NCBI GenBank assembly: GCA_002401635.1
Contig: NVTQ01000020.1
Location: 20,081 to 27,048, forward strand
DNA: 6,968 bases
Source of the DNA: Pseudomonadota bacterium
Lineage (GTDB): Bacteria; Pseudomonadota; Zetaproteobacteria; Mariprofundales; Mariprofundaceae
Reading direction: 5' to 3'
Part shown: positions 1 to 6,291 of the stretch, piece by piece
Layout of the letters: each line of letters starts with the position of its first letter
Position numbering within the stretch: the first letter of the stretch is position 1
Program-made: the position numbers and the translations under genes
Notes under the pieces: model-generated
Told to the model about the DNA's origin: nothing
The model's input: the letters and a program-made list of their open reading frames with translations, nothing else
Database searches by the model: none

Positions 1-296
1 ACATTTTCACACATTTCAAAAGCACCCCAAGTGCCAAAGCCTGCGTTATTCACAATACCCACCAAATCATCTTCCTGCATAATTTTTTCAATGAGTTCAT
101 TAACATCTTTACGCGCAGAAAGCCCACTCAACAGTGTGCGGTGTAACTCTGGTTGCTTTAGGCTATCCAGTGTCAATTGCAGGCGAGCTTTATCACGACC
201 ATGCAATAATAAAGAGTAACCTTGCTCCTCAAAAGCTTGGGCAAACAACACCCCAAAACCACCCGAAGCTCCTGTAATCAAGACTGTGCCCTTCAT
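1..296 (-). CDS. SDR-family NAD(P)-dependent oxidoreductase, N-terminal part (cut by window edge)
   Basis: The reading frame starts at the ATG at 296-294 and runs off the left edge, leaving 98 full codons. The start of a Rossmann fold is visible. It has beta strand TVLITGASGGFG with the cofactor glycine motif TGxxxGxG (T8, G9, G13, G15), followed by an amphipathic helix. The conserved NNAG motif (N83-G86) that stabilises the central sheet comes later. This is the classical SDR arrangement. The catalytic Ser-Tyr-Lys residues lie outside the window, so activity and substrate cannot be judged. The HGRD stretch (H32-D35) after beta-2 carries an arginine, as is common in NADP-preferring members, but this is weak evidence. 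The ATG overlaps the stop of the upstream PHP gene as ATGA, so translation is probably coupled. The Shine-Dalgarno is weak (GAGAAGTG just upstream). Family assignment is confident; specific function is unknown. Confidence 0.9.
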   Translation of the reverse strand, partial: MKGTVLITGASGGFGVLFAQAFEEQGYSLLLHGRDKARLQLTLDSLKQPELHRTLLSGLSARKDVNELIEKIMQEDDLVGIVNNAGFGTWGAFEMCEN

Positions 297-1120
297 GTCA
301 CTTCTCGAATCGCAATCATACGGCGTTGTCGCTTCTCAAAAGCCACAACCTCATCAACACCACACGATTGTAATATATCCAAACATGCATCCATGCCATA
401 GCCAACTTCATTAGGCGCATGTGCATCGGAACCAAAACAAAAAGGAATACCCATAGCAGCAGCCTTTTCAACAATGCGCATATGCGGATAGATTTCAGCA
501 ACAGGTTTACGCAATCCAGCCGAACTAATTTCCAACACAGTCTCAGATGCCTTCACAGCTTCCAACATCAACGACTCTGCCCTATCCACTCGCTTGCTGC
601 CTGCTGGGGGACGCTGACCAAACTTCTTGATTAAATCAGGGTGCCCAATGATGTCAAACATACCCGTTGCCGCAGAGCGAGCTACCAAATCAAAATAATC
701 ACAATAGGCATCTTCAACATTCACAGCTTCCCAACGCCCTTCTTCATCTGGGTTATCAAATGCCCAATCGCCAATATAATGCACCGAACCCATGACATAA
801 TCCCATGCATAACCATCAATCATCACTTGCACTACATCTTCAGTACCAGGATGAAAATCAGCTTCAAGCCCTACACGCACGATAAGTTGCCCAGCCAATG
901 CATCTCGAACATCCTCTACTTCCTGCAAATAATCTGGCAATTCAGCAGCATCCATACGCCACGCCGCATCAAAACCATTAGGCATGGGTGAATGATCAGA
1001 CATGCCAATCTCTTTCAAACCACGTTGAATCGCCATTTCCGCATATTCTCGCACCTCTCCCACAGCATGATTACAGCGCGGTGTGTGCATATGATAATCT
1101 GGAACAGGTTGGTATTTCAT
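293..1120 (-). CDS. PHP-domain phosphatase, histidinol-phosphatase (HisJ/HisK) family
   Basis: A 275-residue protein, close to the usual size of HisJ/HisK-type histidinol-phosphatases (about 265-280). These enzymes hydrolyse L-histidinol phosphate to histidinol at a metal site in a PHP-type TIM barrel. The PHP motifs appear in order: HMH near the N terminus (H10, H12), SDHSP (D42, H43), GLEAD (E86), GSVHY (H114), IIGHPD (H160) and GSDAH (D232, H234). These are the expected metal-binding residues, and none is missing. The start at 1120 puts the HxH motif at the usual distance from the N terminus. Its Shine-Dalgarno is weak (TTAGG a few bases upstream). No other his gene is in view, so the true substrate could be another phosphoester. 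The gene overlaps the downstream SDR gene by ATGA, suggesting a two-gene operon. It is divergent from the tRNA genes, with a 130-bp gap that contains the tRNA-Lys promoter. No convincing minus-strand promoter was found there. Confidence 0.88.
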   Translation of the reverse strand: MKYQPVPDYHMHTPRCNHAVGEVREYAEMAIQRGLKEIGMSDHSPMPNGFDAAWRMDAAELPDYLQEVEDVRDALAGQLIVRVGLEADFHPGTEDVVQVMIDGYAWDYVMGSVHYIGDWAFDNPDEEGRWEAVNVEDAYCDYFDLVARSAATGMFDIIGHPDLIKKFGQRPPAGSKRVDRAESLMLEAVKASETVLEISSAGLRKPVAEIYPHMRIVEKAAAMGIPFCFGSDAHAPNEVGYGMDACLDILQSCGVDEVVAFEKRQRRMIAIREVT

Positions 1121-1171
1121 AGCCTAACACTAACACCTAAGCTATAAAAACAGGAAGCATGAAATTGATAT

Positions 1172-1199
1172 TTGACAGATGAATTTCTCACACCATAAT
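1172..1199 (+). promoter_or_regulatory. sigma70-type promoter of tRNA-Lys
   Basis: A perfect -35 TTGACA (1172-1177) is followed after 16 nt by CATAAT (1194-1199). A GC-rich discriminator (CCGCGCC, 1200-1206) comes next, predicting a start near 1206-1207 and a leader of about 44 nt before the tRNA. Such discriminators are typical of stable-RNA promoters under ppGpp-type stringent control. That regulation is inferred here, not shown. Confidence 0.75.
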
Positions 1200-1250
1200 C
1201 CGCGCCATTCAGAGGTGCCAACGTGCCTTGGATTGTTAAATTTGTTGTAT

Positions 1251-1326
1251 GCGCCTATAGCTCAGTTGGTAGAGTAGCGGACTTTTAATCCGTGGGCCCC
1301 TGGTTCGAGTCCAGGTGGGCGCACCA
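1251..1326 (+). tRNA. tRNA-Lys (anticodon UUU)
   Basis: A 76-nt cloverleaf with encoded CCA. The acceptor arm pairs GCGCCTA with TGGGCGC, including one G-T wobble. The D-stem pairs GCTC with GAGT around loop AGTTGGTA. The anticodon stem GCGGA/TCCGT holds loop CTTTTAA, giving anticodon TTT and therefore lysine. The T-arm is CCTGG-TTCGAGT-CCAGG, the discriminator base is A (1323), and CCA is at 1324-1326. All tRNA positions fit without insertions. A run of six T follows directly at 1327, but there is no terminator hairpin next to it. Transcription probably continues into tRNA-Glu. Confidence 0.97.
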
Positions 1327-1338
1327 TTTTTTAATATG

Positions 1339-1366
1339 TTGACGCGGTCATCATTGTTTATATGAT
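1339..1366 (+). promoter_or_regulatory. sigma70-type promoter of tRNA-Glu, between the two tRNAs
   Basis: TTGACG (1339-1344), a 16-nt spacer and TATGAT (1361-1366) are followed by the GC-rich discriminator TCGCCGCG (1367-1374). The predicted start is near 1373-1374, about 11 nt before the mature tRNA-Glu. Spacer length and discriminator type match the tRNA-Lys promoter. The second tRNA therefore appears to have its own input in addition to read-through. Confidence 0.65.
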
Positions 1367-1384
1367 TCGCCGCGTTCGACCTAG

Positions 1385-1461
1385 GTCCCCATCGTCTAGT
1401 CGGCCTAGGACACTGCCCTTTCACGGCGGCAACAGGGGTTCGAATCCCCTTGGGGACGCCA
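1385..1461 (+). tRNA. tRNA-Glu (anticodon UUC)
   Basis: A 77-nt tRNA with encoded CCA. The acceptor stem pairs GTCCCCA with TGGGGAC. The anticodon stem CTGCC/GGCGG carries loop CTTTCAC, giving anticodon TTC and therefore glutamate. The T-arm is AGGGG-TTCGAAT-CCCCT, the discriminator is G (1458), and CCA is at 1459-1461. The short D-stem (GTC/GAC) and the overall sequence closely resemble typical proteobacterial tRNA-Glu. It follows tRNA-Lys by 58 bp and is followed by a strong terminator 19 bp downstream. Confidence 0.97.
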
Positions 1462-1480
1462 AATATTTGGTTAAAAATTA

Positions 1481-1515
1481 AGGAGTTGCAGAAATGCAGC
1501 TCCTTTTTTATTTTT
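1481..1515 (+). terminator. Rho-independent terminator of the tRNA Lys-Glu unit
   Basis: A 10-bp stem (1481-1490 with 1495-1504, one G-T pair) is closed by a GAAA tetraloop. The T-rich tract TTTTTATTTTT follows at 1505-1515. This is a textbook intrinsic terminator on the plus strand. The 121 bp from here to the next gene at 1637 hold no other clear element. A TAGAAT at 1573-1578 could be a -10, but it lacks a good -35. Confidence 0.92.
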
Positions 1516-1636
1516 AAATATGGACAACCAGTTTCATCGAAACCTACAACTACAATATATCGTTCAAGCTGCTAGAATCATGGTTAGTGGCAGTAAAATA
1601 CTGTGGGTATTGAGCTAAAGACGCTGAGGGAACCCA

Positions 1637-1969
1637 ATGACTGAAAAGGCAATAACAGGCGTTTATGAGCTGGTCACACAAGCCCACGCCAACATTCAAC
1701 AGAATTATAGTGATATTGATCCTATTGTAAGTGTGAACACGCAGATGCGAAAAAGAGGCGTGCCTGCGGATGCGATGACCATTGATTGTTTAAAGACGGG
1801 TAAACGCATCTTGCTTATCTTTCATGATGATCAACCCGATGTCGTCAGCTATCAATTTTGTTTCAAAGATAAAGACCCGCATGATGAGTTTGAAAGCATT
1901 ACACTAGAGCAAGTTACAGCTCAGCAGCTTTATGACTGGATGGCATTTAACTTTTCAAAGCCTAATTAA
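1637..1969 (+). CDS. small soluble protein of unknown function (110 aa)
   Basis: I do not recognise this family. The frame has a well-placed Shine-Dalgarno (GAGGGA, 1626-1631, five bases before the ATG), which supports it as a real gene with this start. The protein is acidic to neutral, with no signal peptide, membrane segment or cysteine cluster (only two Cys, at about C50 and C75). The middle alternates basic and hydrophobic residues ([12 protein letters not shown], then VVSYQFCF), which suggests beta strands. The C-terminal region (about residues 86-106) looks helical. This would fit a small alpha/beta domain, but no catalytic motif is evident. It is the only plus-strand protein gene here. 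It lies downstream of the tRNA terminator, so it needs its own promoter, and none is obvious. Its last 4 bases overlap the stop of the convergent M18 gene. Confidence 0.75.
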   Translation: MTEKAITGVYELVTQAHANIQQNYSDIDPIVSVNTQMRKRGVPADAMTIDCLKTGKRILLIFHDDQPDVVSYQFCFKDKDPHDEFESITLEQVTAQQLYDWMAFNFSKPN

Positions 1970-3249
1970 TCAGTCAAATACTGCCGCAACACCTGATACA
2001 AATAAGCAGCATCTTTTGTGCCTGCAAGCTCACGAATCGAGTGCATGGCAAAGGTTGGCACCCCCACATCCACCGTGCGTACACCAAGATTATTCGCCGT
2101 AATCGGGCCAATCGTGCTGCCGCAACCCATATCCGAGCGCACCACAAACGATTGCACAGGCACATCCGCGCTGGCGCACCATTGCTTAAACATGGCAGAG
2201 GTTTCGCTGTTGCTGGCATAACGTTGATTGGCATTGATTTTAATCACAGGACCATCATTGATGATTGGGCCGTGGTTGGCATCATGTTTATCGGCAAAAT
2301 TAGGGTGAACTGCATGCGCATTATCCACAGAAATCATTACACTGGATGCCATCAAACGCGCAAATGCCTCATGATTCCCTGTTAAGCGTTGCAATACAGA
2401 TTCCAAGAAGTTTCCTTGCGCTCCAGCCGCTGAAACACTGCCCACTTCTTCGTGGTCATTGCATACAAGCAATGTGTTTTGTGTGTTTTCATCATTTATC
2501 AAAGCCATCAGCCCAGTATAACAACTGAGCAAGTTATCCAATCGCGCACTGCTTATAAAGTCATCATTTAAACCCACAATCGCAGGCGGCTGTACATCAT
2601 AAAAGCTCAATTCATAGTCCAACACAGACACCGCTTTGCTTGATTTCTCGTTTAACTGTTCAAGTAATAGGTCGTTTAAGCTTGTTTGACTATCCGACAC
2701 CAGCATCAATACAGGCGGCAAATGCTGTTGTTTATTGATGCTGCGTTTGTCGTTAGCCTCCCTATCCAAATGAATGGCAAGGCTTGGAATCACCGCAATG
2801 GCTTTTTTCCAATCCACCAATTGATGTGTTATGTCGCCCGATTCATCTTCATAACTCACCCGCCCTGCCAGCGATAAATCACGGTCAAACCAAGGGTTGA
2901 GCAACACCCCGCCATAGACTTCAACGCCCAACTGCAAATAACCTTGGCGCACCAGTTCAGGGTTGGGTTTCACTTTTAAACACGGGCTATCTGTATGCGC
3001 CCCCACCATGCGAATCCCTTGCTCCAGCAATGGCTGCTTGATGTCAAAAGCAACAATCGAAGAATCATTGCGGGTTACAAAATAGCGACCTTGCACCTGA
3101 TTTTCCTGTTTAAACCATTGTTTTTTCTCATCTAAACGCTGAAAACCAGCGTTTTCTAGTGTGTTTACCATGTTCTGCACGGCATGAAAAGGTGTGGGTG
3201 ATTGCTTAATAAAGTCTAACAATCCCTTATTGAAATCATTGTTGTTCAT
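1966..3249 (-). CDS. apeB: M18-family metalloaminopeptidase (aspartyl/broad aminopeptidase)
   Basis: A 427-residue cytosolic enzyme of the usual M18 length (about 420-480). M18 enzymes are two-metal aminopeptidases that form large tetrahedral assemblies and remove N-terminal residues, often acidic ones, from peptides. The full active-site series is visible: GAHTDSP (H85 ligand, D87), ARLDN (D238 bridging ligand), HEEVGS (E267 general base, E268 ligand), ISVDNAHA (D309 ligand) and FAMHS (H403 ligand). The signature [14 protein letters not shown] (118-131) and the C-terminal [11 protein letters not shown] stretch (372-382) are also typical of M18. The start codon overlaps the upstream psd stop as ATGA, with GAGGGA three bases before the ATG, so the two genes are probably translationally coupled. 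The 3' end overlaps the convergent unknown gene by 4 bp, leaving no room for a separate terminator. Family assignment is very secure; the symbol follows the usual bacterial name. Confidence 0.95.
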   Translation of the reverse strand: MNNNDFNKGLLDFIKQSPTPFHAVQNMVNTLENAGFQRLDEKKQWFKQENQVQGRYFVTRNDSSIVAFDIKQPLLEQGIRMVGAHTDSPCLKVKPNPELVRQGYLQLGVEVYGGVLLNPWFDRDLSLAGRVSYEDESGDITHQLVDWKKAIAVIPSLAIHLDREANDKRSINKQQHLPPVLMLVSDSQTSLNDLLLEQLNEKSSKAVSVLDYELSFYDVQPPAIVGLNDDFISSARLDNLLSCYTGLMALINDENTQNTLLVCNDHEEVGSVSAAGAQGNFLESVLQRLTGNHEAFARLMASSVMISVDNAHAVHPNFADKHDANHGPIINDGPVIKINANQRYASNSETSAMFKQWCASADVPVQSFVVRSDMGCGSTIGPITANNLGVRTVDVGVPTFAMHSIRELAGTKDAAYLYQVLRQYLTD

Positions 3250-4190
3250 TTATCCCTCAAGGTGGGCATATCTTGAGCTTGGGCGACGATATCACCAAGT
3301 TGGATATACGTTTCAATGCCTTGTTTGGTGTTGTCTAAAATATCCTGGGAAGGCGACCATTTTCCCTTTTCGCCACACAATAGCACCGTGCTTCCGCCAA
3401 ACAGAAAATAGCCTTTTTCATCACCTTTCTTAAATGGTTTGGATTCATCAAAGGTTTGCACAATTTTACCCACGCAAGTCGCACCCACTTCAATATAAGC
3501 AAGCTTGCCAAAGTGGTCTGTGTCTAGAATCGAAACACGGCGCTCATTTTTGATAAAAATATCTTGCCTATACTTGAGTGCCAATGGGTTCACCGAATGC
3601 AAATCACCAGCAACAGTGAATGATTTCAGCGTTTTGCCATCATCAGGATAATGGTAGCGGTGATAATCCACAGGGCAAAGTCGCGCAATCATCAGCGGAC
3701 CACCAATAAAGTCTTGGGCGATCTCAGCATCGGCAATCAGGTCAACCGCGCGCAACATCGAGCCTTTGACGGGCACAGTCAACTCATCCGTCATGTTTGC
3801 ATGGGCAAAATATCGCGCCTCAGCAAAAGCACCCATCTCTTGCGAGTTGGTGGTGAAGCTGCGCTGCCCTTCTTTGAATTTACGAATAAAAAACTCATTA
3901 AATGAGCGATACGATGTTTCAATCGGGTTATCTTGAAGCGAGCCTTTTTGATACTGCTCAATCGGGATTTCAAAGTTTTTGATAAAAGGTGCAACCTTTT
4001 GCCCAGACTTTAAACTATCTTGTGATTTTCCGTATAGTTGACTAAGCATTTTACTGGCAATGATAGGCCCCAAAAGTCGCCCTATTGGATTGCCATAGGC
4101 AAACTTCACTGCCCCATCACCATAGACTTTTTCAATGTCCATTTTGTTTTCATTGCGGTTAAACACTTGAATTTCAAAGCCTTGGCTCAT
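3246..4190 (-). CDS. psd: phosphatidylserine decarboxylase proenzyme (type II-like)
   Basis: This enzyme converts phosphatidylserine to phosphatidylethanolamine at the inner membrane. The proenzyme self-cleaves to give a pyruvoyl prosthetic group. At 314 residues it is the normal size. The GGST cleavage motif (G265-T268) predicts S267 as the pyruvoyl precursor, giving a large beta chain and a small alpha chain of about 48 residues. Family hallmarks are DYHRYH (175-180, with H180 at the position of the E. coli catalytic His147), the SVNPLA stretch near 200, and the VGATCVGKI stretch (236-243). The N-terminal [20 protein letters not shown] and the GGST motif (rather than LGST) point to the type II PSD group. 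At the usual catalytic Asp position (PADG), the sequence appears to read FAEA, with E124. An AAAGGA Shine-Dalgarno lies about 10 bases before the ATG. The gene starts 30 bp after the methyltransferase and overlaps apeB. It could also accept a related serine phospholipid. Confidence 0.92.
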   Translation of the reverse strand: MSQGFEIQVFNRNENKMDIEKVYGDGAVKFAYGNPIGRLLGPIIASKMLSQLYGKSQDSLKSGQKVAPFIKNFEIPIEQYQKGSLQDNPIETSYRSFNEFFIRKFKEGQRSFTTNSQEMGAFAEARYFAHANMTDELTVPVKGSMLRAVDLIADAEIAQDFIGGPLMIARLCPVDYHRYHYPDDGKTLKSFTVAGDLHSVNPLALKYRQDIFIKNERRVSILDTDHFGKLAYIEVGATCVGKIVQTFDESKPFKKGDEKGYFLFGGSTVLLCGEKGKWSPSQDILDNTKQGIETYIQLGDIVAQAQDMPTLRDK

Positions 4191-4220
4191 GTTAGGATAA
4201 TCCTTTGTCGTTGGTATACT

Positions 4221-5513
4221 TCAATGATGAATCTTTCTGGTTGACGGTGCTTGAATCAGCTCAATATCATTCAACAAGCGCACCAAAGCCCTGCCCATGG
4301 CATAAGCTAAATTAACAGGAACTGCATTACCAATTTGTTTGTACTGTGACGTTATTGGCCCTGCAAACTCCCAATCATCAGGAAATGTTTGAATACGTGC
4401 ATATTCTCTAACCGTTAGCGGCCTTGTTTCTTCGGGATGGCAGCGTTCTGTTTGTTTCTGAGCAGGCGCGCACGTTAAGGTAAGACTTGGTTCTTCCCAT
4501 GATAGCCGTCTTGCCATACCTGTTTTACCACCACCAAGGTAATAGCTTTTCATCATGTACTCTTTTTGTAATTTTTCAGGTAAATCACGCCAATACCCAC
4601 CCTGTGGAATTAAATCGAGTACCTTTTTCTTCTTTTCAGGATACTTTTGACCTTCTGAAACGGGAACATCCGAATCATAAAGTTCACCCTTCTTCAAGGC
4701 ATCCTTGAGTGCCATAATCCGTTGGTACGGAGAGGGCCATTTGAATTTAGCAAACTCGGCAAGGTCTTTACGAATACCAACCAATAATAAGCGTTCTCGC
4801 TTTTGTGGCACTTGATAAAACATCGCTTTTAGCACTCTAGGTTCAACCAGTTGATAACCAAGCTCATCAATCGTACGTTTCATCGTTTCTAAAGTCTGAC
4901 CATTGTCATGTTTTAATAAACCACGTACATTTTCAGCCAATATCACTTTAGGCTTTGTTTCTTTAACTGCTCTTGCAAATTCAAAAAATAGTGTGCCTCT
5001 TGTATCTTCAAAGCCCCTTTTATTGCCAGCGTAGGAGAATGCTTGGCAAGGGAAACCACCTGTTAAAATGTCAATTTTTCCATGATAAGGTGTGAAATCA
5101 ATTTGGGATATATCTCCTTCCACTACATTCCAGTCAGGTCTATTTTTTCGCAATGTGTTGCAAGCATGTTTATCAATTTCATTAAGCAATACAGATTTAA
5201 AGCCTGCTTTTTCCAAGCCAATGGCTAGTCCACCCGTTCCAGCAAATAGCTCTATTAACTTATAAGGACGCATAGGTTTTATCTTAAGTTCTTCGTCCCA
5301 CTTTCCTGTGAATAAAGATTGCGCGGATTCAAAAAGTTCTAATTGGGAACGGTGATAAACACGATAGTTGTTTTCAGGACAACGCTCTGCAACCATAGTC
5401 CCATTGTTGTCCCATCGGCGCAGTGTTTCTTTAGAAACACTTAATATATCAGCAACTTGCGCAAGCGAGTAATAATCAGAATAAGTTTTTTCTTTTTCAG
5501 CAACCTTAGTCAT
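4221..5513 (-). CDS. C5-cytosine DNA methyltransferase with N-terminal MerR-like HTH (R-M modification subunit)
   Basis: This protein transfers a methyl group from SAM to cytosine in the recognition site of the adjacent endonuclease, protecting host DNA. Residues 14-62 form a MerR/excisionase-type helix-turn-helix (YYSLAQVADILSVSKETLRRW, then NNYRVYHRSQLELF). The methylase starts at about 84 with motif I FAGTGG (90-95). Next come motif IV GGFPCQ with nucleophile C156, motif VI ENV (E194), motif VIII QKRER (237-241), a target-recognition region (about 246-334), motif IX including RPLTVREYARIQ, and motif X QIGNAVP (393-399). All catalytic motifs are intact, so it should be active. At 430 residues it is longer than a minimal enzyme because of the HTH. 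The ATG at 5513 has no Shine-Dalgarno, and no nearby alternative start exists. A promoter candidate between two direct repeats would start transcription at about this ATG. The target sequence cannot be read from the protein alone. Confidence 0.93.
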   Translation of the reverse strand: MTKVAEKEKTYSDYYSLAQVADILSVSKETLRRWDNNGTMVAERCPENNYRVYHRSQLELFESAQSLFTGKWDEELKIKPMRPYKLIELFAGTGGLAIGLEKAGFKSVLLNEIDKHACNTLRKNRPDWNVVEGDISQIDFTPYHGKIDILTGGFPCQAFSYAGNKRGFEDTRGTLFFEFARAVKETKPKVILAENVRGLLKHDNGQTLETMKRTIDELGYQLVEPRVLKAMFYQVPQKRERLLLVGIRKDLAEFAKFKWPSPYQRIMALKDALKKGELYDSDVPVSEGQKYPEKKKKVLDLIPQGGYWRDLPEKLQKEYMMKSYYLGGGKTGMARRLSWEEPSLTLTCAPAQKQTERCHPEETRPLTVREYARIQTFPDDWEFAGPITSQYKQIGNAVPVNLAYAMGRALVRLLNDIELIQAPSTRKIHH

Positions 5514-5519
5514 GGTTAC
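5502..5519 (-). repeat. direct repeat copy 2, across the methyltransferase start codon
   Basis: On the minus strand this reads GTAACCATGACTAAGGTT and contains the ATG of the methyltransferase. It matches the copy at 5548-5565 at 17 of 18 positions. Each copy has inverted AACC/GGTT arms eight bases apart, as expected of a site for a dimeric DNA-binding protein. It begins two bases after the putative -10 of the methyltransferase promoter. The operator role is inferred. Confidence 0.7.
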
Positions 5520-5520
5520 A

Positions 5521-5548
5521 ACAATAAGAACTATTTAGGTGAAGTCAA
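5521..5548 (-). promoter_or_regulatory. candidate internal promoter of the methyltransferase gene
   Basis: On the minus strand, TTGACT (5548-5543) and TATTGT (5526-5521) are separated by 16 nt. The -35 is 5/6 to consensus and the -10 is 4/6. A start site 6-8 nt downstream would fall at 5515-5513, on or next to the ATG, giving a leaderless or nearly leaderless mRNA. That fits the missing Shine-Dalgarno. The promoter fills the 38-nt gap between the two R-M genes. Such a promoter would let the methylase be made independently of the endonuclease. Confidence 0.45.
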
Positions 5549-5565
5549 ACCTTAGTTATGGTTAC
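5548..5565 (-). repeat. direct repeat copy 1, across the endonuclease stop codon
   Basis: The minus strand reads GTAACCATAACTAAGGTT and includes the endonuclease TAA stop. It differs from copy 2 at one position (A for G). Start-to-start spacing is 46 bp, with 28 bp between the copies. The endonuclease reads it as (S)-N-H-N-stop, while copy 2 is read as M-T-K-V in a different frame, so shared protein sequence does not explain the similarity. Confidence 0.7.
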
Positions 5566-6271
5566 TCATTTTTTGTATAGTTTCGCTCTCTGATAGTTCA
5601 CGAATAACCTCTTGAAATTCACTACTATAATCAGCTTCTATCGCAACAGAACCCACAGCAGCAATCAAATCTTGATAAAAATGTTCATCGCCAGTCAACC
5701 TATGCCAAAATTCTTGCCCAATATGCACAGGAAAATCATATTGTGATGTAATGCGCTTGTAATGGCTGCTTAATTGCTCAACTTCTCCATAAATCACGCC
5801 CACAATCATATCATTATGAGTCACACGCAAATTATTGGTTCGTGCAAGGTTAATCACACCTTTGAAATGACCTGCAATCGTTTCCACGTCATCTTTATTG
5901 ATGGTGTTTGGCCCAGATTTAAGCTGGCAATATTTTTTGTATCCATCCAGTTGGTCGGTAAACTCAATATCAATGCCATTGGTTGTGCTTCCAAACGCAC
6001 CCAACACATCATTGGTAAACTGTTGGACACCATTACCAAACGTAGTTGAGATTGAAGTGCCTAAAACACGCGGAAATAATAACGCTTTAGCAATACTTTC
6101 AGGTTTTGAATTACCCGTAAGAAAGTTTGCAAGGTATACGGCAGTAAAAGGATTTATATTAAACTCTTTCGGGTTAGTTAATTTATCTGTATTAACAATA
6201 TGGTTTTGAGCAACAGTTTCCCTAAACCAAACCTTGGCACTTTCTAGAATTTTCTGTTTATCCACGCCCAA
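5552..6271 (-). CDS. type II restriction endonuclease, probably PmeII-like, PD-(D/E)xK fold
   Basis: A 239-residue protein directly upstream of, and co-directional with, a cytosine methyltransferase (38-bp gap). It is therefore the cognate restriction subunit, cleaving unmethylated DNA at the shared site. From memory, the sequence resembles endonucleases annotated as PmeII family (NINPFTAVYLANFLTGN, then PRVLGTSISTTFG and FGSTTNGIDIEF). I cannot confirm this by search. The likely nuclease core is D101 in GIDIEF followed by CQLKSGP with Q116-x-K118. This is a variant of the D...(D/E)xK active site with Gln in the second acidic position; E103 may contribute. No HNH or GIY-YIG motif is seen. The longest frame starts at TTG (6271), with AAGGG seven bases upstream. 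A GTG at 6265 has GGGGGA six bases upstream and is equally good. The gene begins 21 bp after the alaS stop and looks AT-richer than alaS. Confidence 0.82.
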   Translation of the reverse strand: MGVDKQKILESAKVWFRETVAQNHIVNTDKLTNPKEFNINPFTAVYLANFLTGNSKPESIAKALLFPRVLGTSISTTFGNGVQQFTNDVLGAFGSTTNGIDIEFTDQLDGYKKYCQLKSGPNTINKDDVETIAGHFKGVINLARTNNLRVTHNDMIVGVIYGEVEQLSSHYKRITSQYDFPVHIGQEFWHRLTGDEHFYQDLIAAVGSVAIEADYSSEFQEVIRELSESETIQKMSNHN

Positions 6272-6285
6272 TCCCCCACCCTTAA
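6272..6285 (-). promoter_or_regulatory. double Shine-Dalgarno-like tract of the endonuclease gene
   Basis: The minus strand reads TTAAGGGTGGGGGA just before the endonuclease. AAGGG (6283-6279) is spaced for the TTG at 6271, and GGGGGA (6277-6272) is spaced for the GTG at 6265. Neither start is ATG. The rare start codon may hold endonuclease output down; this is inferred. Confidence 0.5.
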
Positions 6286-6291
6286 TTTTTT

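Noticed and set aside
641..991. 116-codon plus-strand open frame
   Set aside because: It lies antisense within the well-supported PHP gene, has low-complexity His/Ile-rich translation and no ribosome site.
1327..1332. Six-T run right after tRNA-Lys, considered as a terminator
   Set aside because: There is no hairpin directly before it; the nearest stem is the tRNA T-arm, 11 bases away.
1251..1461. tRNA genes as an integration site for a mobile element
   Set aside because: I saw no integrase and no repeated tRNA 3' end elsewhere in the window, and the R-M cassette is almost 3 kb away.
2041..2385. 114-codon plus-strand open frame
   Set aside because: It is antisense to the catalytic C-terminal half of the M18 gene and its translation resembles no protein domain.
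4193..4203. AGGATAATCCT palindrome between methylase and psd, considered as a terminator or operator
   Set aside because: The stem is only 5 bp with no T tract, and it overlaps the psd Shine-Dalgarno; it probably arises from that site.
5898..6209. 103-codon plus-strand open frame antisense to the endonuclease, considered as an antitoxin-like or controller gene
   Set aside because: There is no HTH, no ribosome site and no plausible promoter; the endonuclease frame explains the sequence.
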